64,000 nt of DNA, from NCBI GenBank assembly GCA_037039925.1, contig JAXRKP010001789.1, positions 1 to 64,000 of the forward strand, given 5' to 3'. Below the pieces are notes generated by a model. The model ran no database searches, had not been told where the DNA came from, and saw nothing but the letters and a program-made list of their open reading frames with translations. This DNA comes from Doris montereyensis (Eukaryota; Mollusca; Gastropoda; Nudibranchia; Dorididae). A program made the translations under genes and the position numbers. This document shows positions 1 through 13,224 of this stretch, one piece after another (within the stretch, counting starts at the first letter, position 1; every line of letters begins with the position of its first letter).

Positions 1-1933
1 CCCCCCAAACAGCTTTTGATTTCCTTTATAGCTTTCTTGAAGTCTTTGTCCAAATTATTCCCACTGTTCTTGTTTTGCTTTCCTAACTTCATCTTTGTAA
101 GGAGTAGACGGAGAAAAATCGTGGCCACCATGGATCCCCATGGTGGCAAGGATTGTTTCCGGTCAATTCTTGCATTTATCTCGTGTTTGTTCCTGTCACT
201 ATGGGGCTTTCATATTATCTTATGTCATTACCTTCACTTTCGACATGCCCTTTGCCACATTGCTTATCCGCTTTATTTTACTCACGTAATCTATCCCATC
301 CTCTGCTCTCTTTGTTTGCAAGTATTTCTTCCAGGCATCCTTCTTTTCTTTGATATTAGTCTTGACTTTCTCATTCCACCATGCTGTTCTTTTCCTATCT
401 CCTTTAATTTGTTTCCTACCACAGACCTCTTCAGTACCGTACAACTGAATAGTGTCTTTTTTATACATTTGCCATTTAATTTTTTCTTCTATTGTGCTTT
501 CCTTCAGATCCATCTGCCTTTCACTTCACTGACAAATCTTTTATCCTAGATTGGCATATCTTTTTCATTATTGGTTTATTTAGTTCCTCTATTTTGAGTT
601 TAGTAGTTTTCTTCTCTTTCCTTTTCTGTTTGTTTTCTTCAGTCAGTAATCTCATTTTGCAATCACTAGGTGATGGTCACTAAATATTTCAGCTCCTTTG
701 TTTACTCTTGCTGCATCCGTTGTTATATTGTAAAAAAGGGAGCTGCTAACTATTATGTAGTTTATCATCGACTTTTCACGTTTGTCTTCATTTACTCTTG
801 TATATTTGTGGATATCTTTAAGAGGAAAAAATGTGTTAACTGTTTATATATTATTCTTTAGGCAAAAATGTATTATTAGTCTCTCACCATTTGGAGAGGT
901 TGTTGTCTCTCCTTCTTTACCTATTACTCCTCCTGATGTTTCTACATTGTTGCCTACTCTAGCGTTTAAATATAATCCTAAAACAACTACCGGTAGTTCC
1001 TGTTCGGGTTTGAGATTCTCTGCAGCTATTTGCAAATCGCTTTCGAAGATACCTTTTTCTTCTTCGGTGGCATCTTTGTTTAGTCCATAAGCGATTAATA
1101 ATTTAATTTCTCTTCCTTTTGGTTTAATATTTATCTCTATTAGCCGTGGGTTTATACATTTCCAACCTTCTAGTAGCTTTTCTTGCCTTTTATGCATTAG
1201 GAGTAGGAGGCCTACTCCTGCTCTAGCTCTATCTTTGACATCTGCTCCTGAGAAGATTAAAATTAAAAGTATGATTTGGTCCTACATTTTCTATTCCTTG
1301 TCCTTTTTCTTTGTTGCTGTAATTGTAATAGCCAAAATGTCAACTTTGAATTTTGAGTTCAGTAGCTTTCTTTCTTTCCTTTTATGTTTGTTCTCTTCAG
1401 TCAGTAATCTCCTTTTGGCAATCTCCTTTTGGTGAAATATAAATATTTCTGCTCCTCTGTTTACTCTTGCGTCCATTGTACTGTAAAAAGGGAGCTGCTA
1501 ACTAATATTACATAGTCTATGATTGAGTTTTCCATGTCTTCATTTACTCTTGTATATTTGTGGTAGATATATCTTTATGAGGAAAAATGTGTGGGCTGTT
1601 CTCATGTCATTATTTAGGCAATAATCTATTACTCTCCATTTAGATTTAGAGAAGTTGTTGTCTCTCCTTATTTACCTATTACTCCTGATGTTTGTACATT
1701 GTTGCCTACTTTAGCGTTTAAATCGCCTAGAATAATTAGTTCCTGTTTGGGTTTGAGATTCTCTGCAGCTATTTGTAAATCGTTTTCAAAGATATATTTT
1801 TCTTCTTTGATGGCATCTTCGTTTGGTCCATAGGCCATTATAATTAATATAATGTAATAATTTAATTTTTCTTCCTTTTGCTAGGGCGGGATCGCCTAAT
1901 CCCGTACATGTGCTTACCTGTCCACTGTCTGGA
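1..1933 (-). mobile_element. LINE copy 1 (family A), endonuclease and linker pieces, truncated by window edge
   Basis: Read on the minus strand, this stretch encodes broken parts of a non-LTR retrotransposon. At 1291-1476 and 844-1197 the translations contain VDILAIT and LNARVGNNVETSGGVIG, the latter typical of the apurinic-type endonuclease domain (the craniofacial-development-protein-2-like class). At 220-513 lies the linker towards the reverse transcriptase (RTAWWNEKVK). The endonuclease/linker stretch occurs twice (about 597-1200 and 1352-1870), so either two insertions lie head to tail or part was duplicated. The 1880-1933 end matches the 5' end of the same family seen at 37070-37115, but the 5' monomers are missing. 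Many stops and indels make it inactive. RTE-like or jockey-like clade; I cannot decide which. Confidence 0.75.
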
Positions 1934-1935
1934 TT

Positions 1936-4430
1936 AAATCTACCTGCTCTTACTTATTCAGGTGGAAGGTTTTTATTCATCCAAAGACAACCCAACTAGA
2001 TCTACCTGTTCTTACTTATTCAGGTGGAAGGTTTTTATTCATCCAAAGACAACCCCACTAGATCTACCTGTTCTTACTATTCAGGTGGAAGGTTTTTATT
2101 CATCCAAATACAACCCCACTAGATCTATCTGTTCTTACTATTCAGGTGGAAGGTTTTTATTCATCCAAAGACAACCCCACTAGATCTACCTGTTTTTACT
2201 ATTCAGGTGGAAGGTTTTATTCATCCAAAGACAACCCACTAAATCTATTTGTTCTTACTATTCGGGTGGAAGGTTTTATTCATCCAAATACAACCCCACT
2301 AAATCTACCTGTTCTTACTTATTCAGATGGAAGATTTTTATTCATCCAAAGACAACCCCACTAGATCTACTTGTTCTTACTTATTCAGGTGGAATGGGTT
2401 TTTATTCATCCAAAGACAACCCCACTAGATCTATCTGTTCTTACTTATTCAGATGGAAGATTTTTATTCATCCAAAGACAACCCCACTAAATCTACCTGT
2501 TCTTTCTTATTCAGGTGGAAGATTTTTATTCATCCAAAGACAACCCCACTAGATCTACTTGTTCTTACTTATTCAGGTGGAATGGGGTTTTTATTCATCC
2601 AAAGACAACCCTACTAGATCTACCTATTCTTACATATTCAGTTGAAAGGGTTTTTATTCATCCAAAGACAACAACCCCACTAGATCTACCTGCTCTTATT
2701 CAGGTGAAAGGTTTTTATTCATCCAAAGTCAACCCCACTAGATCTACCTGTTCTTATTCAGGTGAAAGGTTTTTATTCATCAACAGACAACCCCACTACA
2801 TCTACCGGCTCTTATTCAGGTGAAAGGTTTTTATTCATCCAACGACGACCTCACTAAATGTACCTGCTCTTATTCAGGTGAAAGTTTTTTATTCATCCAA
2901 AACAACCCCACTAAATGTACCTGCTCTTATTCAGGTGAAAGGTTTTATTCATCCAAAGAAAACCCCGCTAGATCTACCTGTTCTTATTCAGATGGAAGGG
3001 TTTTTATTCATCCAAAGACAACCCCACTAAATCTACGTGCTCTTATTCAGGTGGATTTTTTTTTCATCCACAGAAGACCCCACTAGATCTACCTGTTCTT
3101 ACTATTCAGGTGAAAGGTTTTTATTCATCCAAAGACAAGCCCACTAGATCTATCTGTTCTTACTATTCAGGTGAAAGGTTTCTATTCATCCAAAGACAAC
3201 CCCTAGATCTACCTGTTCTTACTATTCAGGTGAAAGGTTTCTATTCATCCAAAGACAACTCCCTAGATCTACCTGTCCTTACTATTCAGGTGAAAGGTTT
3301 CTATTCATCCAAAGACAACCCCCCTAGATCTACCTGTTCTTACTATTCAGGTGAAAGGTTTCTATTCATCCAAAGACAACCTCACTAGATCTACCTGTTC
3401 TTACTATTCAGGTGAAAGGTTTCTATTCATCCAAAGACAACCCCTAGATCTACCTGTTCTTACTATTAAGGTGAAAGGTTTTTATTCATCCAAAGACAAC
3501 CCCCTAGATCTACCTGTTCTTACTATTCAGGTGAAAGGTTTCTATTTCTATTCATCCAAAGACAACCCCACTAGATCTACCTGTTCTTACTATTCAGGTG
3601 AAAGGTTTCTATTCATCCAAAGACAACCCCCCTAGATCTACCTGTTCTTTCTATTTAGGTGAAAGGTTTTTATTCATCCAAAGACAACCAACTAGATCTA
3701 CCGGCTCTTATTCAGGTGAACGATTTCTGTTCATCCAAAGACAACCCCATTAGACTAGATCTACCTGTTTTTTTCTTATTCAGGTGAAAGGTTTTTATTC
3801 ATCCAAAGACAACCCCTAGATCTACCTGTTCTTATTCAGGTGAAAGGTTTTTATTCATCCAAAGACAACCCCACTAGATCTACCTGTTCTTACATATTCA
3901 GATGGAAGGTTTTTATTCATCCAAATACAACCCCACTATATCTACTTGTTCTTATTCAGATGGAAGGGTTTTTATTCATCCAAAGACAACCCCACTAGAT
4001 CTACATTACATGTTCTTACTTATTCAGGTGAAAGATTTTTATTCATCCAAGGACAACCACACTAGATCTGCCTGCTCTTATTCAGGTAAAAGGTTTTTTT
4101 ATTCATCCAAAGACAACCACACTAGATCTGCCTGCTCTTATTCAGATGGAAGGGTTTTTATTCATCCAAAGACAACCACACTAGATATCTAGATCTGCCT
4201 GCTCTTATTCAGATGGAAGGGTTTTTTATTCATCCAAAGACAACCCCAATAGATCTACCTGTTCTTACATATTCAGGTGAAAGGTTTTTACTCACCCAAA
4301 GACAACCCCACTAGATCTACCTGTTCTTACTTATTCGGGTGAAAGGTTTTTATTCATCCAAAGACAACCCCACTAGATCTACCTGTTCTTACTTATTCAG
4401 GTGGAATGGTTTTTTTATTCATCCAGAGTG
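1936..4430. repeat. ~62-bp minisatellite, about 40 copies
   Basis: Head-to-tail repeats of a unit that includes TTTTTATTCATCCAAAGACA, ACCCCACTAGATCTACCTG and TTCTTACTTATTCAGG. The unit is about 62 bp but varies from roughly 55 to 68 through small indels (TTCTTATT versus TTCTTACTTATT). Units change gradually: GGTGGAAGG dominates at the left, GGTGAAAGG in the middle, and both mix at the right, as expected from local expansion. Each unit carries an AGATCT site. The several 60-100-residue frames are the repeat read through, not proteins. It starts immediately after the 5' end of LINE copy 1. Confidence 0.93.
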
Positions 4431-4870
4431 AGTGCATCTTGAAGCGATTTTTTTTTGCTTTTGAGTTAGGGTTTTTGACTTAAGTATGAGTAACTGTCAA
4501 ATAATAGTCATCCTATATCATTGAAAACGTTTTTAGCGTCCTTGAATGCCAAGGAAACGGCCGCCATCTTGGGTTTTGATCCAATTTTCAAAATCTATTT
4601 CCTGTTATCAATAAAATCACTCAAAACCTGTGCAGATCGGGGTTTTTTATTCAACATCTAAAGAGTGACGTCGTTTTTTTTAAAAGATACCGGCATTTTG
4701 AATAGTTTTTCTTTAATGAATTTTTTGAATTTAATCGTTTATAATGGCATTTTTATTACAAAATATTATTTTCTCAAAATTTTACAAGATCTCAAAAAAA
4801 GAAAACCCAACGTCTTTCTATTACCATTTACGAGAGGAACCCGTGGGCCAAATATTATATAGATCTAGAT
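4431..4870. repeat. Dispersed repeat R, copy 1 (unclassified)
   Basis: This stretch shares an ordered series of matches with 31381-31900: a GAAGTGATTTTTTTTGC-like start, ATGAGTAACTG, ATAGTCAT, CATTGAAAA, TTTTCAAAATCTAT, a TAAAGAGTGAC block and TTTAATGAA. The spacing varies, so both copies are old. I see no reading frame or clear terminal repeats. It could be a non-autonomous DNA element or a Helitron relic; the class is undecided. Confidence 0.55.
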
Positions 4871-6829
4871 CTAAGTCTTTAAAATTTGGGATTACAATGC
4901 GCCAAATTAAACATCGTTCCACTTTTAACAGTAAAGATAGCAATGATCAAAAACTAAAAGTGTTTCAAAAAAGGTGCATCAGTTCAAAGACCAATTCGTC
5001 ACCTGAGTACAACAACCCTGTATGTAACCAACAATTTTTCGAAAAACGTTACTTGCATTCTTCTGTGAAATTTAACATGGCACATTTTGTGCCAAAATCT
5101 TAGACCCGTAGCTCAATACAACATTCGCACTTTTGACTTATAACGGACATTTTAAGATGAACAACACTGTTTGGGTGGTTAACGGCTTGTGCTCTATAGT
5201 TTCCAGTGACACAATCCTGCGTCTACACTTACACACTTACTTACACTACTTCCTGGCAACATTTAGCACCAGTTAGGATTTCATATGTAGCGTTTTATCC
5301 AAACTACAAAAAAAACAAGATAACGGATCAATGTGTCAAGACATTTACGGCAAGCACAGCAATCATAGATGTGTAACTGAATTGGTGGTAAATGAAATCA
5401 GGCAGCACATTCGATATTTTGCAACTCTACAGAGAAAGTACAAATAGAAAAGACCTAGAGCGTGGCCTTAAAATTAACATAATGTTCAAACTTTAAGCTG
5501 AAAATGCATGTCAGAGTATAACCAGCCTGCGAAACTTTGGAATTACAGAGACATTATTTTACAATGAGTTCACTACCCCATGACGAAAAAATGTGGCTTT
5601 TTCAAACAAAACTCAACATGCAGCAGAAGAAATACTGGTGCAACAAAAATAATGTTTGAATAAAGCAAACACATGGAATAAAAGGCATGACCATTCAAAA
5701 TAAATCAACCGTTTCGGCTGCATGCTTTGACAAATACAACTCCCTCATGGTCCAAGAAAACTATCAGTTCTGTGCACACCCTAACGTTGTATGATTTGGG
5801 GACATCGGGTATGTTCAGTTACATATGGCCAGACAATTTCTCAGCCAGTCAGATCGTTTTTTTGTTTTTTCTACTTCGTGAAAATACGGCCCAAACAAGG
5901 AAGGCGGGAAATATATTTAACACATTAACATCCAACAATTGTGCCTGCCAAAATCAGAACAGGTTTATGGCTACACTACAATGCTTTGGTATTTCATCAA
6001 CACCACACATGTCTTTAAGTCAGTAGAGCACTCTTTTAGAATATATTTTTTCATGAAATGCTCATTGTTTATTCATTAAATTTTTGTTCCACATCAACTT
6101 CCATATATCAGATCCAATAACTTAATAAGCCCCTATTTCATTTGGCTACAGTAAAACGGGTACTTTCCAATGCTTTTGTTTAATTTTACAGCGATTAGTT
6201 CATAATCATAAATATATTATTTTCTGTTCTAAGATCCATATACATGTACTTGCATCCATCTTCAAACTTGTTATAACTATGCTCCACTGCCAAAAGAGTG
6301 AAAATATGTCAACTTGAGCGTATCATTGTGTTCCTTTAAGTAAATACATTTTATTTTCATGAGTTGAATACTAAATAATAAATTGCATGTCTTATGTTGA
6401 TGATTTATCTGTTTAATAAAACATTAGCAGATATTCCATGTTTTAATAATGCTGTTGAAATTCATTATCCCGTAACAACGCCATTAAATTCGGTGCACAT
6501 TCCTGTAACCCACATTCTTTTAGAGCCAAATTCGCTTGCACAACCCTGGAGTAACAAACATTTACAGTGTTGTGCACATGCCTGTTACTGCATTTTATCA
6601 TAATTTTTGAAGTGATTTCGTCATTAATTAACATCTATATGACATAGGGCCTTATTGGACAGGCATAATATATTCTAGTTCCAGGTTTCATGTCATTTCA
6701 TCGAAAAAACCTTGAATTGACGCAATATTTTTTCGTCTACTGTAAAATTTGGTTCATGTGGGTTACAGTTACAGGGTTGTTGTACTCAGGCGGTGAGTGG
6801 GAAAGCTAACGATTGATGACAACAATAAG
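4871..6829. other. Unassigned A+T-rich sequence
   Basis: No recognisable gene. Frames at 4744-5103 and 5727-6026 (119 and 99 residues) resemble no family I know and have ordinary A+T-rich composition. A weak inverted pair is present: CCTGTAACCCACATTC near 6504 faces GTGGGTTACAGTTACAGGG near 6759, possibly the ends of a small decayed element. Confidence 0.5.
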
Positions 6830-7100
<271 letters not shown>

Positions 7101-7211
7101 GAGACAGTCGGGCAGACAGACAGAGACAAAGAGTATATACAATATGTTACACAGCACTCATGTGGGACTCCTTAAGGTAAAATAAGATAAAACTTTATTG
7201 TCCTAAAAAGC

Positions 7212-7213
<2 letters not shown>

Positions 7214-7300
<87 letters not shown>
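7214..7300. repeat. (AT)n microsatellite
   Basis: About 42 AT dinucleotides without interruption, flanked by ordinary A+T-rich sequence. It can form a perfect hairpin. Confidence 0.97.
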
Positions 7301-7304
<4 letters not shown>

Positions 7305-7499
7305 ACATATCGTTTTGATGCTGTAAAACATTCAATTTCAATACAATATATGATATCCAGCACCTTCTTACTAAACATAAATTATTCCTCACTCACATTT
7401 AAGCATTACGTGATTAAGATATGTATAACAAAAAGATAACATTTTTCTAATATTAGTAATACTATAATAGATTATGTAAACATAATCATTGTAACAATA

Positions 7500-7580
7500 T
7501 TTCAAAAGAGCGGTGATGATCTTGATAATGATGCTGGTGATGATCTTGATAATGATGCTGGTGATGGTAGTGATAACAAT
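7500..7580. repeat. Short GATGAT/CTTGATAATGATG tandem repeat
   Basis: Three imperfect units of about 27 bp containing CTTGATAATGATGCTGGTGA. The flanking 7301-7499 sequence shows nothing recognisable. Confidence 0.75.
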
Positions 7581-7628
7581 TTTATAGATGATGGCAAGAA
7601 TGATCTCTTTATATCTTTTTTTTTTAAA

Positions 7629-8140
7629 TGGGGTATGGACATCTTTAGAGTGGTAAAAAATAAAAAGGGTTGGACATCTTTAGAGTGGTACTCACATTGA
7701 AATAAATGGGGTTGGACATCTTTAGAGTGGTACTCACATTGAAATAAATGGGGTTGGACATCTTTAGAGCGGTACTCACATTGAAATAAATGGGGTCAGA
7801 CATCTTTAGAGTGGTACTCACATTGAAATAAATGGGGTTGGACATCTTTAGAGTGGTACTCACATTGAAATAAATGGGGTCAGACATCTTTAGAGTGGTA
7901 CTCACATTGAAATAAATGGGGTTGGACATCTTTAGAGTGGTACTCACATTAAAATAAATGGGGTTGGACATCTTTAGAGTACTCACATTGAAATAAATGG
8001 GTTGGACATCTTCAGAGTGGTACTCATCATTAAAATAAATGGGGTCAGACATCATTAAAATAAAGTCAGAGCGGTACTCACATTGAAATAAATGGGGTTG
8101 GACATCTTTAGAGTGTACTCACATTGAAATAAATGAAATC
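7629..8140. repeat. ~42-bp minisatellite, about 12 copies
   Basis: The unit contains GGACATCTTTAGAGTGGTAC and TCACATTGAAATAAATGGGG. Units differ by GGTTGG versus GGTCAG and by small deletions. A 136-residue minus-strand frame across it is a periodic artefact, since 42 is a multiple of three. Confidence 0.95.
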
Positions 8141-8184
8141 AAAGGGTTTAGTTATTACATGTACGAAAAAAAGTACTACATGTA

Positions 8185-8215
<31 letters not shown>

Positions 8216-8296
8216 ATGGCACTTTATCCGCTTTATCCCGTAAGAAAAACCCAGGCTCAACGTTTTACAATGGCAGCAGAACAACTTAATAATAAT

Positions 8297-8333
<37 letters not shown>

Positions 8334-8470
8334 TTAATAATAATAATAATAATAAAACATGTACATAGTAGGATAAAACATAGTCATAATCAAATGCCTT
8401 ACTCACAGGGCAAAAAGATGGAACTTTAGTCCTGCCGTAAGAGCCATTAGTGAACTAGCACACCTGTATA
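8185..8470 (-). mobile_element. CR1-like LINE 3' end with (TTA)n tracts
   Basis: Reverse-complemented, this stretch aligns with 43050-43530: GTGTGCTAGTTCACTAA, a FKSGLK-type C-terminal coding remnant, GCATTTGATTATGACTA, TTATCCTACTATGTACATG, a (TTA)n tract, then CTGCTGCC.TTGTAAA and a second (TTA)n tract. The TTA tracts lie at 8187-8218 and 8287-8355. Only the last few coding codons and the 3' UTR remain. The shared structure of two distant copies shows it is a mobile element end rather than a chance microsatellite. Confidence 0.7.
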
Positions 8471-10416
8471 TATATAAATATAACTATTAATGATTAGCAA
8501 TAATATGAGTTTAATTTGATGCATCCTATATATCCAATATCAACATCTACTGCCGTTCTTAATCACATGATAGTGATGCCATTTTAAAGTAACTACTCTC
8601 TTCAAACAGTAAAAAAGGAGGTAATATTGTACATTACATTTGTAATATTTTATATATGTGGAGATGAATGTTTGAACCTTTTTATTTTTTCCTGCTCAGC
8701 TCCATGGAATATGGAAACAGTCTTGTTATTGACTTCTCCTATCTTGAATAAAAAAGACTGAAAACCCATGAATAATTGCCTTGTAATGTGGAATGATTAT
8801 TATGTATTATTGTGATTACACAGTGTAATTTATGTCTTTCCAGACCCCATACTTGCTTAGCTATATGAAACGATACGGATATCGAGGAACAACAAATTTA
8901 CATGTTTGTCAAAAATGAAATTTTTAGGATTTCTTTTCAAACTAAATCTATGAACATCTTGACAACTTCCGGGACTTTTATTTCTTACAATCATTTGTTT
9001 ATGTCATATTCATATTCAGAATCATAGTCAAGAACTCAGAAAGATCTTTAATTTGATGCCAGTTCATGTAGGCCCATCTTACAAAACCAACCACAAATAA
9101 TATTTTTATGACTTTTAAAAATTCAAAATTTTAGACTTGTGACACCTTGTTCCAAAACACTGATCTTAGTTTTTTGAGGTACTCTCTATGTGCTTACCAT
9201 TTCCAAACGAAGAAATTGAGACTTCTTAAAAATCTTAGGCTACCAAGGCTCCTAACAAACCTGATATTTTCACTGTTTTTAAAATAATTTTAAAAATGTA
9301 GCTTGCTAACTTCAAAATCCCGTAACTTTCTTTAAAATCATCGTATCAAGATGATTTTGTTATCATTGTAGTCATAATAAAAAGTTTTTCCAAATGGCGT
9401 ATTACATGACATACACGTGTACAAGGAGAAAAATGTAAACATCACACTAGGTAAAGGACAAAATTGATAAAATAAGACATTATAGTTATAGGCTGTCTTA
9501 ATGACAAATAAGTACAAAACTATAGGCCTATGTCAATTAAAATGATGCAAAAAGTTTGGATATAAAAACTATATTCCATTGCAGCACAACCAAAATTCAA
9601 ACAGAAGTAGTAATAAGTTTGTTTTGATAGGTTTTCAATTATTTTGGGACAGATTTCAATTTTCTAATCTCAATTGGCAAACAACTGCATGTATAATTAG
9701 GTTATGTGCGATTCAAAGCAATGCAACAGTTTGGATTTGAAAACATAATTTAACCCAGCTTAGCCGAAATTTAATGAAAAGTACATGTAGTAATAGTATG
9801 TTTTGATAACTTTTTCTAAATTCTTCATTAACCTCAATTGCCATTCCAAATAATCCAAACTTTCAAGCCGTAATGTTTGAATGAGCAGTCTCCATAGGAC
9901 TCAATTTTTTTTTACTTGGGATAGTCAAAGTAATTTATCACCTCTGGATCTCAAACAAAGTAGCTTTGCTGATGGTTTTAACATTTCTAAAAGGTAAGGA
10001 GGAGCTAGATTATTTCTAAAGACATTAATTTAAAAACCATCAGGGCAACTTCATGGTCAATTTGTGACTTAACAGGTAGCCAATGTTGGGATTCCAAAAG
10101 TGGGGTAATGTGGTCTGTTTTCATTTTCCAACAAATTACTCTTGCAGCTTAGTTTTCACGCTCACGTTTATTTAAATGGTTTTAAGGAAGACCAACTGGT
10201 AGAGCATTTCAATAATACAAGAAGTACAATGTAGGATTCCAAAAGTAGGGTAATGTGGTCTGTTTTCTTTTTTCCACAAATTACTCTTGCAGCTCAGTTT
10301 TGAACTCGCTGACATTTATCTAAATGTGGAAGACCAAACGGTAGTAGACCATTTCAATAGTATAAATTTGATATGACTTAAGAGCCTGGCTTCCAATGAC
10401 TCTTTCTTGTATGTTT
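8471..10416. other. Intergenic sequence downstream of the P450
   Basis: No frame or element recognised. The stretch AGGATTCCAAAAGTAGGGTA with following TGTGGTCTGTTTTC occurs at about 10090 and again at 10232, a direct duplication of roughly 90 bp. A minus-strand AATAAA (plus TTTATT at 10167-10172) lies about 245 nt after the P450 stop and could be its poly(A) signal. Confidence 0.5.
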
Positions 10417-11867
10417 TTATCGCAGCTGAACCGACACTTTGATGGGTTGTGCTGGCACTAAAAGGCCGCTGAAGTCCTCCAGCTCCAGTACTTTTGGTGA
10501 TGCTTCCTGGATGGTCACTTTGCGCAGAACCTGAACCAAAGCTAACTTCAGTTCCATCAAGGCAAGACGTTGGCCTATGCAATGTCTTGGACCAAAACCA
10601 AATGGCAAGAAAGAAACATCATTGAGGCTAGACTGGCTTACATTATCAAAAACGTTCAGGCTTAAACACGTCAGGATCCGTAAAATTTGCTGGATCTCTT
10701 CCAATATTATAAATAGGTATGCAAATACCGGCTTTTGCTGGCAAAGTAAAATCACCCAAGGTACAATCTCTGACCGTCTGCCGAGTCAATATATGGAGTG
10801 GTGGATACATTCTCAGAGTCTCAGAGATTACGGCTGACATATATTTCAAATTTTGGAGCTGTTCATATGTCGGATCTTCCACATTCCCAACAACTTGTTG
10901 AATTTCTTCCTGAACCTTTTCTTGAATTGTTTTGTTATTGGCAAGCTCATAAGCAATGTATTGGAGAGTATTAGAGGTGGTTTCATAGCCAGCAATAATA
11001 AATAACATACACTGACCAGCCACCTCTTGCGAAGATAATTTTCTTTCTGAATCTGATATCTCGCTATCCTCTTCAGCTTCAGCATTTAATAACAGTTGAA
11101 CAAAATCTGATGTTTTGTCATTCCCAGATTCACGTTTTGCTGAGAAATCAAAGAATGAATGCTTTTCTCAAAGTAATGACAATTTTCAGAATTAAAATAT
11201 CCAATGCCAAAAAGTTGATACAATGGTACTATTGGTGGAAAGATGCCCGCTATAACAATTTTCAACATATTTAGTCCTTTAATGGACACAAGACCTTTGG
11301 CATGTTTAATGAATGGTAAGTCAAAATTCTTCTGTGAACTGATGTCCAGACCAAAGGCCAAGCCGGCAATAACGTCAAGAGTAAAGGCTCCAAAGAAATC
11401 TTTTTGCATCAATGGAATTCTTCTCCCTGCGTTTTTTTCTGAAATTGTCTGACAAGTCGTGGGCAGATTTATTGATGTGATGAAAAAGCTGCTTCAATTT
11501 GGCAGTGGTAAAGGTGGGATTCATGATACGACGAATACGCTGCCAATCCAAGCCATATTGAAAAAAGACACCATACTTTATAGTCCCATTTTCAATCTTA
11601 CCGTCACCAACAAGATATCTGTCACTGAAGTTATGGAATTGTTTTACAAAGACTTCCTTTAATAATTCTAGGTCAGTTACCACAAGAACAGGTTGGCGCA
11701 TTAGATAAATACCAAATACTTTGCCATACTGCTTTTTCCAAGCATTCACACAAAATCGACTTCCAATCTTTGGATCATACATTTCCCTTACATTCCCAAA
11801 AAAGGGGGAAGGGGTTGGTCCATCAATGCCATACTTCTTCCAGACAGAGTAAGGATAGACACTGTAT
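10417..11867 (-). CDS. Cytochrome P450, CYP3-like, exon 2 (most of the protein; three frameshifts)
   Basis: Haem-thiolate monooxygenase of the endoplasmic reticulum membrane. Motifs in order: the proline-rich hinge IDGPTPSPFFGN, the C-helix WQRIRRIMNPTFTTAK, the I-helix oxygen-activation motif AGYETT, ExxR as ETLR, FKPERF, and the haem loop FGFGPRHCIG with the cysteine ligand. NPTFTTAKLKQLF and the hinge point to clan 3, family CYP3-like. The exon opens at a consensus acceptor (CATTACAG) in the phase left by exon 1 and ends at the stop 10417-10419. Reading requires three frame changes: a 7-base homopolymer at 11432-11438, about 11160-11168, and a 5-base homopolymer at 10648-10652. If compensated, the protein would be near 507 residues, the normal CYP3 length, and all motifs are intact, so sequencing error is as likely as a recent pseudogene. 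Unusually, about 480 codons lie in one exon. Confidence 0.9.
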
Positions 11868-12065
11868 CTGTAATGATAAATGTTAAATCTTTTATAAAAG
11901 CGTTGAGTGCTAGAGTGTTTGTCATAATGTCATGCCATTACAGTACAGTTAACCCCCCCAAAAACATGTTTTCATTAGCTTTATTTTTCCTCTCACCCTT
12001 GGTACTTCTCTTCATATTCATGTTGTTATTTTTAATTATGAAAATAACAATAATAATAATAATAA

Positions 12066-12216
<151 letters not shown>

Positions 12217-13224
12217 TAAATTATGAATTGGTTGATCTTTGTTCATATAGGTTCTCTTGATAGGCCACTAACAGTAACCATATTTTGCATGTAGGCTTTT
12301 AATCATCCCCAGATCGTTTTTGTTTGAGAAAATGTTCTGTCAAAAGTGACATTGAATTGATGTAAACTTTATTGTTTCCCCTTTTTGTGAGTATAATTTT
12401 CATTCAGCTAGCCCACCGTTTTGAACAGGTTATACTGGGTAATTAAAATTTGAAATAGTACTTTTACACCTACCCGTATAATCTCAGAATTGAATACTAA
12501 CCCGATCTAATAATGCTACTTGATTCAACCCGGGGCCCAATATGCTTGTAATAATAATAATAATAATAATAATATTCACAATAAAATCTAGTACAAAATT
12601 TATAAAGAAAAAAATAGCATTCAAGATGATGACATTAAACTTATTACGCGGACAGCATCAAAAATCCTGGAAACTTTGTGTTCTCCTCTTTTCTTTTTCA
12701 TTTCTATTTGGATAGGGGGGGGGGCATGCTATTACAGTGGGTACCAGGCATAACAGCAAACCGGTTGTAACAGGACCATTGATATCTCACCTTTTTTTCT
12801 CTTTTTAGCTTTTATAAAATACACCGCTTTTAACAGGGACTGGGAAGGCAAAAACCGCTTTTACATTAACAAGACTCTCTCAACTGAAAAGTACACCAAA
12901 TAAACCCTAGTTTTCAGTTTTTCAATAGGTTCTCACATAATCAGAGGAGACCCCTTAACCAAACCCCCCCCCCCCCCTCTTCACTAAGCTTTCATGTAAT
13001 CAGGGGCGAAGCTCCCCTGAATCCCTCTGATTTTTACTTCATCCCTAAATAATATCTGGCAATGATATTCCTGAGTGGCCAACCATGCCTTGTGTCACTG
13101 GGATATCAATTGTTAAGGAGTACTGAATTTTGGTCACGCTAGCAACATTTAAATTGTACGTCCTATATTATATTCTATATCCGACTAAGGTAATCCTTCC
13201 AGATCTAGATCTACCAACATGCCT
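12217..13224. other. P450 intron sequence with homopolymer runs
   Basis: No gene seen. It contains an (AAT)n tract at 12549-12575, a G run of about 10 at 12715-12724 and a C run of about 15 near 12965. The stretch around 12735-12860 (ACAGTGGGTACCAGGC; repeated CCGCTTTTAACAG/CCGCTTTTACATTAAC) resembles the sub-terminal repeats of pogo/Tigger-type elements, but no partner end was found. Confidence 0.4.

Noticed and set aside
16..549. 177-residue plus-strand frame at the window start
   Set aside because: Antisense of LINE copy 1, with the same composition as the frame at 35309-35920.
7172..7392. YIYIYI-rich frames
   Set aside because: Translations of (AT)n, as also at 11938-12246 and 25103-25553.
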